From Oscillospiraceae bacterium (GTDB taxonomy: Bacteria; Bacillota; Clostridia; Christensenellales; Aristaeellaceae), in contig JAISWI010000009.1 in NCBI GenBank assembly GCA_031270865.1, positions 1 through 41,778 on the forward strand: a stretch of 41,778 nucleotides of DNA. Reading direction: 5' to 3'. The position numbers were made by a program, and so were the translations under genes. The stretch's first letter is position 1. Every line of letters begins with the position of its first letter. Positions 33,708 to 41,552 of this stretch are shown one piece after another. The notes beneath the pieces were generated by a model, which searched no databases, was not told the DNA's origin, and worked only from the letters and a program-made list of their open reading frames with translations.

Positions 33708-33790
33708 TGGCGGGGCGACGCGAATCCCGCGCCAAGGCGACAGAGAGGGCGACGAGCGTCCCACACCGCGTCGGCAGCGAGGTCTCCCCC
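33708..33790. repeat. Repeat family B remnant
   Basis: Two or three worn tandem units (GGGGCGACGCGAATCCCGCG and GGCGACAGAGAGGGCG, then GCGACGAGCGTCCCACACC) lie between the pstS regulatory region and the permease promoter. The palindromic core is missing. Confidence 0.6.
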
Positions 33791-33795
33791 CACCC

Positions 33796-33825
33796 TTGAC
33801 AACCCCTCGCCCCGCGTGCTATCAT
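33796..33825 (+). promoter_or_regulatory. Promoter of permease-phoPR operon
   Basis: A perfect TTGACA (33796-33801) and TATCAT (33820-33825) are 18 bases apart. Transcription would begin near 33832, giving a leader of about 72 bases. Confidence 0.8.
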
Positions 33826-33830
33826 GCTGG

Positions 33831-33903
33831 GCGGATGGGCGGTCGCCGCGCGTCAGCCAGCGCCCCCTGTCCGGGGAGTTTTCTTTATGGGAGAAGATCG
33901 CCA
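33831..33903 (+). ncRNA. Structured leader, candidate nhaA-I-like (Li+ class) riboswitch
   Basis: The leader can fold a stem GGGCG (33837-33841) with CGCCC (33861-33865) around GTCGCCGCGCGTCAGCC. The 3' strand runs straight into CCCC (33864-33867), which can instead pair with GGGG (33873-33876), followed by AGTTTTCTTT, a weak terminator. Such mutual exclusion is typical of riboswitches. The core GTCGCC...CGCGTCAGCC resembles, from memory, the nhaA-I motif reported as a lithium-sensing class, which sits before cation transporter genes. The downstream gene is a NhaD/SLC13-type permease, which fits. A covariance-model search is needed to confirm. Confidence 0.4.
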
Positions 33904-35256
33904 ATGCCCCAGATTGCCGCCGCGCTGGGTCCGAATGGAACCCTCGCAGCAGCTATTATCCTGTTTCTAGCGACATATGCCGGACTGATGGCCTTCAGCT
34001 CCATCCGCGCGTACATCGCGCTGGGCAGCGCGTGCCTGTTCGTGTTGATGGGGATACTGCCGATCGGCAAGGCGCTCGGCGCGGTCGACTGGAACGTGAT
34101 ACTGATGATCGCGGGCACGATGGGCACGGTCTCGCTGTTCATCGAGAGCAGGATGCCCGCGCGCGTGGCCGACGTCCTCATCGAGAAATCCCCCGACCTG
34201 CGCTGGGCGGCGGTGCTGCTCAGCGTGTTCGCGGGCGTGATCTCCGCTTTCGTGGATAATGTCGCCACGGTCCTGATGGTCGCGCCGGTCGCGGTCACTG
34301 TCGCGAGGAAACTGAATGTCTCGCCGGTCAAGATCATCATCGCGATAGCCATCGCCTCAAACCTCCAGGGCGCGGCTACGCTGGTCGGCGACACTACATC
34401 CATACTCCTGGGCGGCGCGGCGGGCATGAACTTCGTGGATTTCTTCTTCTTTAGGCCGGAAGGCCGCGCAGCTCTGGGCGTTGGGCTGTTCTGGATCGCG
34501 CAGGCAGCCTTCCTTTCCGCGACGCTGACGCTGCTGTGGGTGTTCAGGAGCGACAGGCAGAAGGTCTCGCTTAGCGAGAAAACCGTTGTGGATGATTACT
34601 TCCCGTCATGGCTGCTGATGGGGACGATCCTCTGCCTGATACTAGTCAGCTTCCTGCCTGACTCGTTCAGCGTAGGAAGCGTGTCCATAGCCAAGCCCCC
34701 GGCCATCAACGGCCTGGTCTGCGCGGCTTTCTTCATCGCCGGGCTGGTCCGAAACATCGCGGCCGGGCGCGGGATCGCGTCGGTTAAGCGCAGCCTTAAG
34801 GAGATAGACTTCTTCACGCTGCTGTTGCTGGCGAGCCTGTTCGTGGTGATAGGCGGGCTGGTCGAGTCCGGCGCGGTCGAGAGGATCGCCGGGATATTCA
34901 CCGCGGTGTCGGGCGGCAACCTGTTCGTTATATACACGATACTGGTATGGTTCTCGGTGATTATATCGGCGTTCGTGGACAACATCCCCTACACCGCGAC
35001 AATGCTCCCGGTGGTCGCGCTGATCGCGCGGAACATGGGCGTCGCCCCCTACCTCCTTTACTTCGGCCTGCTGTCCGGCGCGACGCTGGGCGGCAACCTG
35101 ACCCCCATCGGCGCTAGCGCGAACATCGCAGCCCTGGGCATACTGCGCAAGGAGGGACATGAGGTCTCCCCCAGGACGTTTATGAAGATGAGCGCGCCGT
35201 ACACGCTGACCGCCGTGACCGTCGGCTACATACTCATCTGGCTGCTGTGGCGGTGA
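33904..35256 (+). CDS. SLC13/ArsB-NhaD (ion transporter superfamily) permease
   Basis: This 450-residue protein has about eleven or twelve membrane helices in two related halves. Each half has the IT-superfamily signature: SAFVDNVATVLMVAPVAVTV with AIASNLQGAATLVGDTTS in the first, SAFVDNIPYTATMLPVVALI with LLSGATLGGNLTPIGASAN in the second. Relatives include the NhaD Na+/H+ antiporters, ArsB and SLC13 anion carriers, so the substrate is open. The SAFVDN and GNLTPIGASAN forms fit NhaD/ArsB-like proteins. ATG 33904 is seven bases after GGGAGAAG. phoP-like follows by 31 bases, so the three genes are probably one operon. Confidence 0.85.
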   Translation: MPQIAAALGPNGTLAAAIILFLATYAGLMAFSSIRAYIALGSACLFVLMGILPIGKALGAVDWNVILMIAGTMGTVSLFIESRMPARVADVLIEKSPDLRWAAVLLSVFAGVISAFVDNVATVLMVAPVAVTVARKLNVSPVKIIIAIAIASNLQGAATLVGDTTSILLGGAAGMNFVDFFFFRPEGRAALGVGLFWIAQAAFLSATLTLLWVFRSDRQKVSLSEKTVVDDYFPSWLLMGTILCLILVSFLPDSFSVGSVSIAKPPAINGLVCAAFFIAGLVRNIAAGRGIASVKRSLKEIDFFTLLLLASLFVVIGGLVESGAVERIAGIFTAVSGGNLFVIYTILVWFSVIISAFVDNIPYTATMLPVVALIARNMGVAPYLLYFGLLSGATLGGNLTPIGASANIAALGILRKEGHEVSPRTFMKMSAPYTLTAVTVGYILIWLLWR

Positions 35257-35287
35257 CGCCCCGCGCGGCGGATACGAGGTAATTATA

Positions 35288-35989
35288 ATGATATATCTCC
35301 TTGAGGACGAGGAAGGCATCCGCAACATCGTGGTCTACGCGCTTGAGCAGGCCGGGCTGGAGCCGTTCGGGTTCGCGATGGCGCGGGATTTCTGGGCCGC
35401 GGCGCGCGAGAAGCCGCCCGACCTGGTGCTGCTGGACATCATGCTGCCGGACGAGGACGGGCTTACCGTGCTTAAGAAACTCCGCGCGGCGTCCGCGACA
35501 GAGCGCACCCCGGTGATGATGCTGACCGCGATGGGCGCGGAATATGACAAAGTGCGCGGACTGGACCTGGGCGCGGACGATTACCTGGCCAAGCCGTTCG
35601 GCATGATGGAGCTTATCGCGCGGGTGAAAAGCCTGCTCAGGCGGGCCGATGGCGGCGCGTCCGGCGGGACAGGACAAGCCCCGCCGCTTGCGGGGGACGA
35701 GTATCAGGCCGGGCTGGTCAAGCTTAGCCTGAAGCGCAGGAAGGTCTGGGCGGACGGGACGCCCGTGCCGCTGTCGTTCAAGGAGTTCGAGACGCTGGCA
35801 TACCTGATGAAGAATAAGGGGATAGCGTTATCCCGTGAGCAGATCATGGACCACGTCTGGGGGTATGACTACGACGGGGAGAGCCGCACGGTGGATGTGC
35901 ATGTCAGGTCGCTGCGGGCGAAGCTGGGCGCTTGCGAGGACGTGATCGAGACGGTCAGGGGCGTCGGGTACCGAATAAGCTCCGACTAA
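35288..35989 (+). CDS. Response regulator, PhoP/PhoB (OmpR) type
   Basis: This 233-residue protein has a receiver domain and a winged-helix DNA-binding domain. The phospho-acceptor is Asp50 (LVLLDIMLPD), with acidic E6-D7-E8, Thr80 (MLTA) and Lys102 (LAKPFG). The C-terminal OmpR domain shows PLSFKEFETLAYLMKNKG, SREQIMDHVWGYDYDGESRT and VDVHVRSLRAKLG. The ATG follows GAGGT. It is paired with the kinase gene two bases on. Near the pst operon it is likely the PhoP-like phosphate regulator, but the family has many members, so the assignment rests on context. Confidence 0.88.
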   Translation: MIYLLEDEEGIRNIVVYALEQAGLEPFGFAMARDFWAAAREKPPDLVLLDIMLPDEDGLTVLKKLRAASATERTPVMMLTAMGAEYDKVRGLDLGADDYLAKPFGMMELIARVKSLLRRADGGASGGTGQAPPLAGDEYQAGLVKLSLKRRKVWADGTPVPLSFKEFETLAYLMKNKGIALSREQIMDHVWGYDYDGESRTVDVHVRSLRAKLGACEDVIETVRGVGYRISSD

Positions 35990-35991
35990 CC

Positions 35992-37653
35992 ATGAAGGGG
36001 CGCATATTCCGGCTCTCGTTCCTGCTGGCGGCGGCCGCCGCGCTTGCCGCGTGCGCGTTGACGATGTTCTTCGGGCTGAACAGCTACTTCAACGCTGTCA
36101 AGGCTGGGGCGGCGTCCGACGCGCGTCATATCGGCGCGGGGATAGAGATGGCCGGGCCTGATTACCTGGGCCGCGTCAGCGTTAAGTCCGCTCCGCCGCG
36201 GCGCGTGACGTGGATCGGCGCGGATGGCGCTGTGTTATACGAGAGCGACGGGGACGCCGCGTTCGCGCCGAACCACCTGGACCGCCCGGAGGTGGCCGGG
36301 GCGATGGCGTCCGGCGTGGGCGAGAGCGTCCGGCGCTCGGACACGATACAGGGCTGGGCATACTACTACGCGGTGAGGCTGGCCGACGGGTCCGCGTTGC
36401 GCGTGGCCGCGCCGCTGTTCGGGATGCTCAAGTCGTTCATGGTATACTCGCTGCTGGTGGCCACGCTGCTGCTGGCGTTGATGGCGTGCGCGGGGGCGGT
36501 ATCCTCGGTTGTGACGCGGCGCATCGTGGAGCCGCTGACCAGCCTGGACCTGGACAGCATCGGCGAGCAAGGCCCGTATGACGAGATCTCGCCGCTGCTG
36601 CGCCGTATACGCAGCCAGAAGCGGCAGATCGCCGACCAGCTGGCGTCGCTGGAACGACAGCGGGCGGATTTCGCCGCGATCACCCGGAACATGAGCGAGG
36701 GGTTCATAGCGATGGACGCGGGGGGCGTCGTGCTGGCGCACAACCCCAGCGCGTTAAGGCTGCTGGACTCGCCGACGGCCAACGCGACGGGACAGCATAT
36801 ATACACGGTAAGCCGGGGAAGGGAGCTGCGCTCGGCAGTCGAGGGCGCGATGGCGGGACAGGACGCCGAGGCTGTGCTGGAGGTGTTGGGGCGCAAGGTG
36901 CTCGTGTCCGCGCGGCCGGTGGTGGAGGGCGGGCAGAGGCGCGGCGTGACGCTGATTCTCATGGACGCGACGGAGCGGTTGGAGCGCGAGCGGCTGCGCA
37001 GGGAGTTCGCGTCCAACGTGTCGCACGAGCTGAAAACGCCGCTGACCGTGCTCTCGGGCAGCGCGGAGCTGATGATGGGCGGTATGGTCGAGCCGGGCGG
37101 GACGAGGCGGTTCGGCGAGGCGATGTACAAGGAAGCGCAGCGCATGACCGCGCTGGTAAACGACCTGCTGTTCCTGTCAAGGTTGGACGAGGGCACGGCG
37201 CTGGACTTCGAGGACGTGGACCTGCTGGCGCTGGCGCGCGGCGCGGCGGAGCGCTTCGCGGGGAAAGCGGCGGAGCGCGGGGTGACGATCACCGCAACGG
37301 GCAATCCGACCGTGATACGCGGCGCGAGGTCTGTGCTCGACGCGATGGTGTGCAACCTGACGGACAACGCGGTCAAGTACAACGTGGAAGGCGGCAGGGT
37401 GACGATCGCGGTCACGCGGGAACGCGGAATGGCGGCGCTGGCGGTCGAGGATACGGGCATCGGCATCCCGAAGGAGGAGCAGGAGCGGATATTCGAGCGG
37501 TTCTACCGCGTGGATAAGGGGCGCGGCAACGCGATACCCGGGACCGGGCTGGGCCTGGCGATAGTCAAGCACGCGGCGATGGTCCACGGCGCGAAGCTGG
37601 AAGTGGCCAGCGGCGGCTGGGGGACAAGGGTGAGCGTGGGGTTCGGCGGTTGA
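35992..37653 (+). CDS. Sensor histidine kinase, PhoR-like
   Basis: This 553-residue kinase starts at ATG 35992, two bases after the regulator stop. It has membrane helices at about 9-31 and 150-175 around an extracytoplasmic sensor, then a signalling linker and a PAS domain (about 225-330, FAAITRNMSEGFIAMDAGGV). HisKA follows with the phospho-acceptor in FASNVSHELKTPLTVLSG (His near 345). The ATPase domain has MVCNLTDNAVKYN (N box), VEDTGIGIPKEEQERIFERF (G1) and GTGLGLAIVKHAAMVHG (G2). The layout matches PhoR of Firmicutes. All catalytic boxes are intact. Confidence 0.87.
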   Translation: MKGRIFRLSFLLAAAAALAACALTMFFGLNSYFNAVKAGAASDARHIGAGIEMAGPDYLGRVSVKSAPPRRVTWIGADGAVLYESDGDAAFAPNHLDRPEVAGAMASGVGESVRRSDTIQGWAYYYAVRLADGSALRVAAPLFGMLKSFMVYSLLVATLLLALMACAGAVSSVVTRRIVEPLTSLDLDSIGEQGPYDEISPLLRRIRSQKRQIADQLASLERQRADFAAITRNMSEGFIAMDAGGVVLAHNPSALRLLDSPTANATGQHIYTVSRGRELRSAVEGAMAGQDAEAVLEVLGRKVLVSARPVVEGGQRRGVTLILMDATERLERERLRREFASNVSHELKTPLTVLSGSAELMMGGMVEPGGTRRFGEAMYKEAQRMTALVNDLLFLSRLDEGTALDFEDVDLLALARGAAERFAGKAAERGVTITATGNPTVIRGARSVLDAMVCNLTDNAVKYNVEGGRVTIAVTRERGMAALAVEDTGIGIPKEEQERIFERFYRVDKGRGNAIPGTGLGLAIVKHAAMVHGAKLEVASGGWGTRVSVGFGG

Positions 37654-37745
37654 GCGACGGGGGCTGGCGCGGCGCGGCAAGCGGTGAGTTATCAATCATG
37701 TCACAATTTTACGGTAATATTTTGTCGCCGCTTTTTAAAATTCTG

Positions 37746-37774
37746 TTGATTCCCCATTTAATCGGTGTTATAAT
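37746..37774 (+). promoter_or_regulatory. Promoter of sugar ABC transporter operon
   Basis: TTGATT (37746-37751) and TATAAT (37769-37774) are 17 bases apart, a strong match. The 37654-37745 stretch before it is AT-rich with no gene. The leader to ATG 37852 is about 70 bases and holds CCAGCGCGTCACGCC but no clear operator. Confidence 0.85.
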
Positions 37775-37851
37775 GTGGTAATAGGGTATACGTGGACACG
37801 CTTGACCAGCGCGTCACGCCGCCCATAAGCGATCGCGGAGGAGGATTAATC

Positions 37852-39588
37852 ATGAGGAAACTGTCGGCGATGCTGTCCGCGCTGATTGTGTTGGCAATGG
37901 CCGCGACATGCGCCTTTGCCGCCACTGACGCGGAACTGGAGCCATTCTCCAAGTACGGCGAGCCTATCACCATATCCGTTGGACGGATGAACAACGCGGG
38001 CGGCAACTTCGCGCCCGGCACGAACTCGGAGAACAACGCCTGGACACAGCTGCTCAAGGACGAGCTGAACATCATCATCGACGTGAACACGAACGGCTTC
38101 GACGTGGACGCGGCGGATTACCAGAACACGCTGATGCTGCGCACGGCCAGCGACACCCTGCCGGACACGTTCACGCTGCTGGACGACGCGAAGTCCACCA
38201 CGCTGTTCAAGCAGCTGGTGGAGGGCGGCAGGCTGGCCGACCTGACAGAGGCGTATGACAAGGCCATCGGCGGCTCGACAAAGGAACGCCTTGCGGCGTC
38301 CGACACCCAGTCGCTGCTGCAGTTCCTGACGGTCGACGGGAAACTGTACGGCGTGACAGCCGGCCGCGAGGCGTACAACACCGCCGTGCTATGGGTACGG
38401 CAGGATTGGCTGGATAAGCTGGGGCTGGATGTGCCGCAAACCCTGGAAGATATCGAGAAGGTCGCGCTGGCGTTCGTCGAGAACAAGCCGGGCGGCAACC
38501 CGAACACGATCGGCATCCCGCTCAATCCGTCGACATCCGGACTGGGCGGCATGACAGGCCAGTGGATGGGCATACTGCCCGTCTTCAACGCGTTCGGGTC
38601 ATACCCTGATATCTGGGTGAACGACGCCGAGGGCGGCGTGGTATGGGGCGGCGTTCAGCCGGAAACCAAAGAGGCGCTCGCTCTGCTGGCCGATTGGTAT
38701 CAGAAGGGCGTGTTGGATAAGAACCTTGTAACGATGAAGGACGGCGACGAGGTGCGCAACACGTACGTCAGCGCGAACGGCGCGGGCTTCATCTTCAACG
38801 CGTGGTGGGATCCGTGGACGCAGTGGGACGGCCTGGGCGACACCTCCGTCAAGAACGACGAGACGATCAAGTGGACTCCGGTCATGGCCCCGCTGAACAA
38901 GGACGGGAAGTTCTCCCCGAAGAATGAGTCCGTCACCCCCGGCGGGCAGGTCGTCACCGCGAAGAGCGAACATCCGGAAGCCGTGATAAAGGCGATGAAC
39001 CTTTTCAGCGAGCTTTCGCTGCGTACCCCGGAATTCGAGGACCTCTACCAGAAGTACATCGCCCCGACGGAAGGCGTGACCGAGGCCCGCACGAACAGCC
39101 CGTTCAACACAGGGCTTTACCAGGTACAGGGCCGCATACTGACCGCCGAGAATATCAACAGCTACCTGGAGACCGGCGTCCTCGCGGTTGATCCCGCCAT
39201 CGCGGGCAACGCTCCATACATCGAGGGCGCGTACGAGTGGGCCAACAACAACACGATGGCCGACTGGTACGCCAACAAGAACGAGGACGAGATCAACAAA
39301 TACATGCAGCAGTATGTCGGGCACTGGGCGTTCGACGTGGTCGGCAACATGTACCTGGAGGGCGAGAAGAGCGGCCTGTATGTCGAGAAGCAGCGCGGTT
39401 TCGTGGGATCGGTGGACGCGCAGTCCGACTACGGCGCGATGGTGAACGAGCTGCAGGTGACGGCGTTCATGCAGATCATCTCGGGCGCCCAGCCAGTGGA
39501 CTACTTCGATGAGTTCGTCGCGCAGTGGCATAAGCTGGGAGGCGAGGAGATCACCAAGCAGGTCAACGAGGCGGTAAAGGGCGGCTGA
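37852..39588 (+). CDS. Extracellular solute-binding protein, LplA-like
   Basis: This 578-residue protein begins with a signal peptide (residues 1-23). A Cys near 20 in MAATCAF could be a lipobox. It is the size of the LplA-type binding proteins of Firmicutes (550-580), and features such as YQNTLMLRTASDTLPDTFTL, AVLWVRQDWLDKLGLDVPQT, NAWWDPWTQWDGL and EAVIKAMNLFSELSLRTPEF fit family 1 oligosaccharide receptors. It is followed by two permeases of the LplB-YtcP type. ATG 37852 follows GGAGGAGG; an earlier GTG has no ribosome site. The sugar is unknown; the ATPase (an MsmX-type) is not in the window, as usual for such operons. Confidence 0.88.
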   Translation: MRKLSAMLSALIVLAMAATCAFAATDAELEPFSKYGEPITISVGRMNNAGGNFAPGTNSENNAWTQLLKDELNIIIDVNTNGFDVDAADYQNTLMLRTASDTLPDTFTLLDDAKSTTLFKQLVEGGRLADLTEAYDKAIGGSTKERLAASDTQSLLQFLTVDGKLYGVTAGREAYNTAVLWVRQDWLDKLGLDVPQTLEDIEKVALAFVENKPGGNPNTIGIPLNPSTSGLGGMTGQWMGILPVFNAFGSYPDIWVNDAEGGVVWGGVQPETKEALALLADWYQKGVLDKNLVTMKDGDEVRNTYVSANGAGFIFNAWWDPWTQWDGLGDTSVKNDETIKWTPVMAPLNKDGKFSPKNESVTPGGQVVTAKSEHPEAVIKAMNLFSELSLRTPEFEDLYQKYIAPTEGVTEARTNSPFNTGLYQVQGRILTAENINSYLETGVLAVDPAIAGNAPYIEGAYEWANNNTMADWYANKNEDEINKYMQQYVGHWAFDVVGNMYLEGEKSGLYVEKQRGFVGSVDAQSDYGAMVNELQVTAFMQIISGAQPVDYFDEFVAQWHKLGGEEITKQVNEAVKGG

Positions 39589-39603
39589 CCATATTGGCGT
39601 TAG

Positions 39604-39636
39604 GCGCGGGGGCGGTCGGCGAGGCCGCGCCCGCGC
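39604..39636 (+). terminator. GC-rich hairpin after binding-protein gene
   Basis: GCGCGGG (39604-39610) pairs with CCCGCGC (39630-39636) around a GC-rich loop, with no T-run after it. In such operons a stem here usually stabilises the binding-protein mRNA or partly stops transcription before the permeases, giving more receptor than permease (inference). Confidence 0.55.
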
Positions 39637-39670
39637 GGGGTATTCCCTATTATAGGAAGGGGGAATCCGT

Positions 39671-40603
39671 GTGGTCAGCCAGCGCGGAGCGGTCAAGGCA
39701 AGGCGGCGCGTAAACAGCCTGCCTTACCACATCATGATGATCCCGGCAGTCGCGCTGCTGGCTGTGTTCAAGGTTATCCCCATCGCGGGCATCGTCATGG
39801 CGTTCGAGCGGTATAACCCGGTCGCGCCGTTCTTCGGGCTGGCGTCCAAGTTCGTAGGGCTGCAGAACTTCCGCACGATATTCCTTATGCACCCGGACTC
39901 GCGCCAGGTCATCATCAATACCCTGATCATCGCCGTAAGCAAGATCGCGCTGCACTTGGCCATTCCGGTTATGTTCGCGCTGCTGCTGTGCGAGTGCCGC
40001 GTCCAGTGGCTCAAGCGCGGCGTGCAGACCATCGTATACCTGCCCCACTTCCTGTCGTGGGTAATCGCGGGCGTCATGTTCCGGCAGATATTCTCCACCA
40101 CGGGCTTCATCAACGCCGCGCTCGTGGGCCTGAGGCTTGTGCCCGAGCCGGTTATGTTCATGGCTAGTAATACATATTTTAGGCCAATAGTTATATTAAC
40201 TGATGTGATCAAGGGGTTCGGCTATAGCGCGGTCGTGTATATCGCTGCCATCACGTCCATCGATATCACGCTGTACGAGGCCGCCGACATTGACGGAGCG
40301 GACAGATGGCAGAAGATGCGCTACGTAACGTTCCCCGGCATACTGCCTACCATTGTGTTGATGATGACGTTATCATTAGGCAATGTGCTTAACGCAGGCT
40401 CTGATCAGATACTAAATATGTATAATCCGGTCGTTTACCGCACCGGTGATATACTGGATACCTTCGTTTACCGCATCGGGCTGCAGCAACTGCAGTTTCA
40501 TTTGGCAACCGCCGTGGGGCTGGCGAAATCCGTGATCAGCATGGCGCTGATACTGGCTTCGTATAAACTGGCGGACAGGTTCGCGGGATATCGCATATTT
40601 TAG
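39671..40603 (+). CDS. Sugar ABC transporter permease, LplB-like
   Basis: This 310-residue protein has six membrane helices. The EAA coupling motif is EAADIDGADRWQKMRYVTFP, which contacts the ATPase. The N-terminal LPYHIMMIPAVALLAVFKVI, the FVGLQNFRTIF loop and NAGSDQILNMYNPVVYRTGD are typical of LplB-type permeases. GTG 39671 follows AAGGGGGAA. A stretch near 40160-40210 is more AT-rich than the surroundings. Confidence 0.9.
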   Translation: MVSQRGAVKARRRVNSLPYHIMMIPAVALLAVFKVIPIAGIVMAFERYNPVAPFFGLASKFVGLQNFRTIFLMHPDSRQVIINTLIIAVSKIALHLAIPVMFALLLCECRVQWLKRGVQTIVYLPHFLSWVIAGVMFRQIFSTTGFINAALVGLRLVPEPVMFMASNTYFRPIVILTDVIKGFGYSAVVYIAAITSIDITLYEAADIDGADRWQKMRYVTFPGILPTIVLMMTLSLGNVLNAGSDQILNMYNPVVYRTGDILDTFVYRIGLQQLQFHLATAVGLAKSVISMALILASYKLADRFAGYRIF

Positions 40604-40614
40604 GAGGCGGGGCA

Positions 40615-41544
40615 ATGACTGCGGGCTTCAACCTTGAAGCTGCCAAGGGGAAAAAGCGCGGTTTTGGTAAGAAGGCCAGCGTCTCGGACGTGGTCATACT
40701 GGCCGTGCTTATAGCGCTCGCGCTGATGTGTCTGCTCCCCATATTGAACACCGTCGCGATCTCGTTCAGCGACAAGGTAAGCGCTCAGACCGGGAAGGTC
40801 TTTATATGGCCCGTAGGGGCGAATATCGCTCCGTACCAGGAACTTATAAAGGATACGCGGTTCTTCCGATCGTTCGCGATATCTATCATAAGGGTACTGG
40901 TTGGCGCGTCGATCAACGTCGTTATTACTATATTGACGGCTTACCCTTTGTCTAAATCGCCGGAGAAGTTTCCCGCTAAGAATAGGTATATGTGGTTTGT
41001 CGTAGCGTTGATGCTGTTCGACGGCGGGTTGGTGCCTACGTACGTGCTGGTATCGAAGCTTAGGTTGATCAACACGATATGGGCGCTAGTGCTGCCAGGC
41101 GCGGTGCCGATATTTAACTGCATTGTGTTGATGAACTATTATAAAACTATACCCGCTTCGTTGGAGGAGGCCGCGCTCATCGACGGGGCCGGGCCATGGT
41201 ATATACTGCTGCGGATATTTATACCGCTGGCGAAACCATCCATCGCTGTGATGGCGCTATGGTCGATCGTGGGACACTGGAACGATTTCTTCGCGGGGCT
41301 GATATATATAACCAACAGGCAGAACTATCCGCTGCAGACATATATTCACTCGCTGACGGTAAGTGTGGATTGGCAGAATATGTCAAATATGAAGGGCGAG
41401 GATTTAGCGCGGATGATGTCGGTTTCGAACCTGACGTTCAATAGCGCGAAGGTAGTTATATCGATGATACCCATTGTGTGTATATATCCATTCCTACAAA
41501 GGTATTTCGTCACCGGGATCGTCCTGGGCGCTGTGAAGGAGTAG
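40615..41544 (+). CDS. Sugar ABC transporter permease, YtcP-like (CUT1)
   Basis: This 309-residue protein has six membrane helices, NTVAISFSDKVSAQTGKVFI as in YtcP relatives, and the EAA coupling motif EEAALIDGAGPWYILLRIFI. It is the second permease of the pair with the LplB-like protein and ends with YFVTGIVLGAVKE, the typical C-terminus. ATG 40615 follows TAGGAGGCGG. The region uses more ATA and TTA codons than the rest of the window. The repeat A copy begins 8 bases after the stop. Confidence 0.9.
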   Translation: MTAGFNLEAAKGKKRGFGKKASVSDVVILAVLIALALMCLLPILNTVAISFSDKVSAQTGKVFIWPVGANIAPYQELIKDTRFFRSFAISIIRVLVGASINVVITILTAYPLSKSPEKFPAKNRYMWFVVALMLFDGGLVPTYVLVSKLRLINTIWALVLPGAVPIFNCIVLMNYYKTIPASLEEAALIDGAGPWYILLRIFIPLAKPSIAVMALWSIVGHWNDFFAGLIYITNRQNYPLQTYIHSLTVSVDWQNMSNMKGEDLARMMSVSNLTFNSAKVVISMIPIVCIYPFLQRYFVTGIVLGAVKE

Positions 41545-41552
41545 CAAATCCT

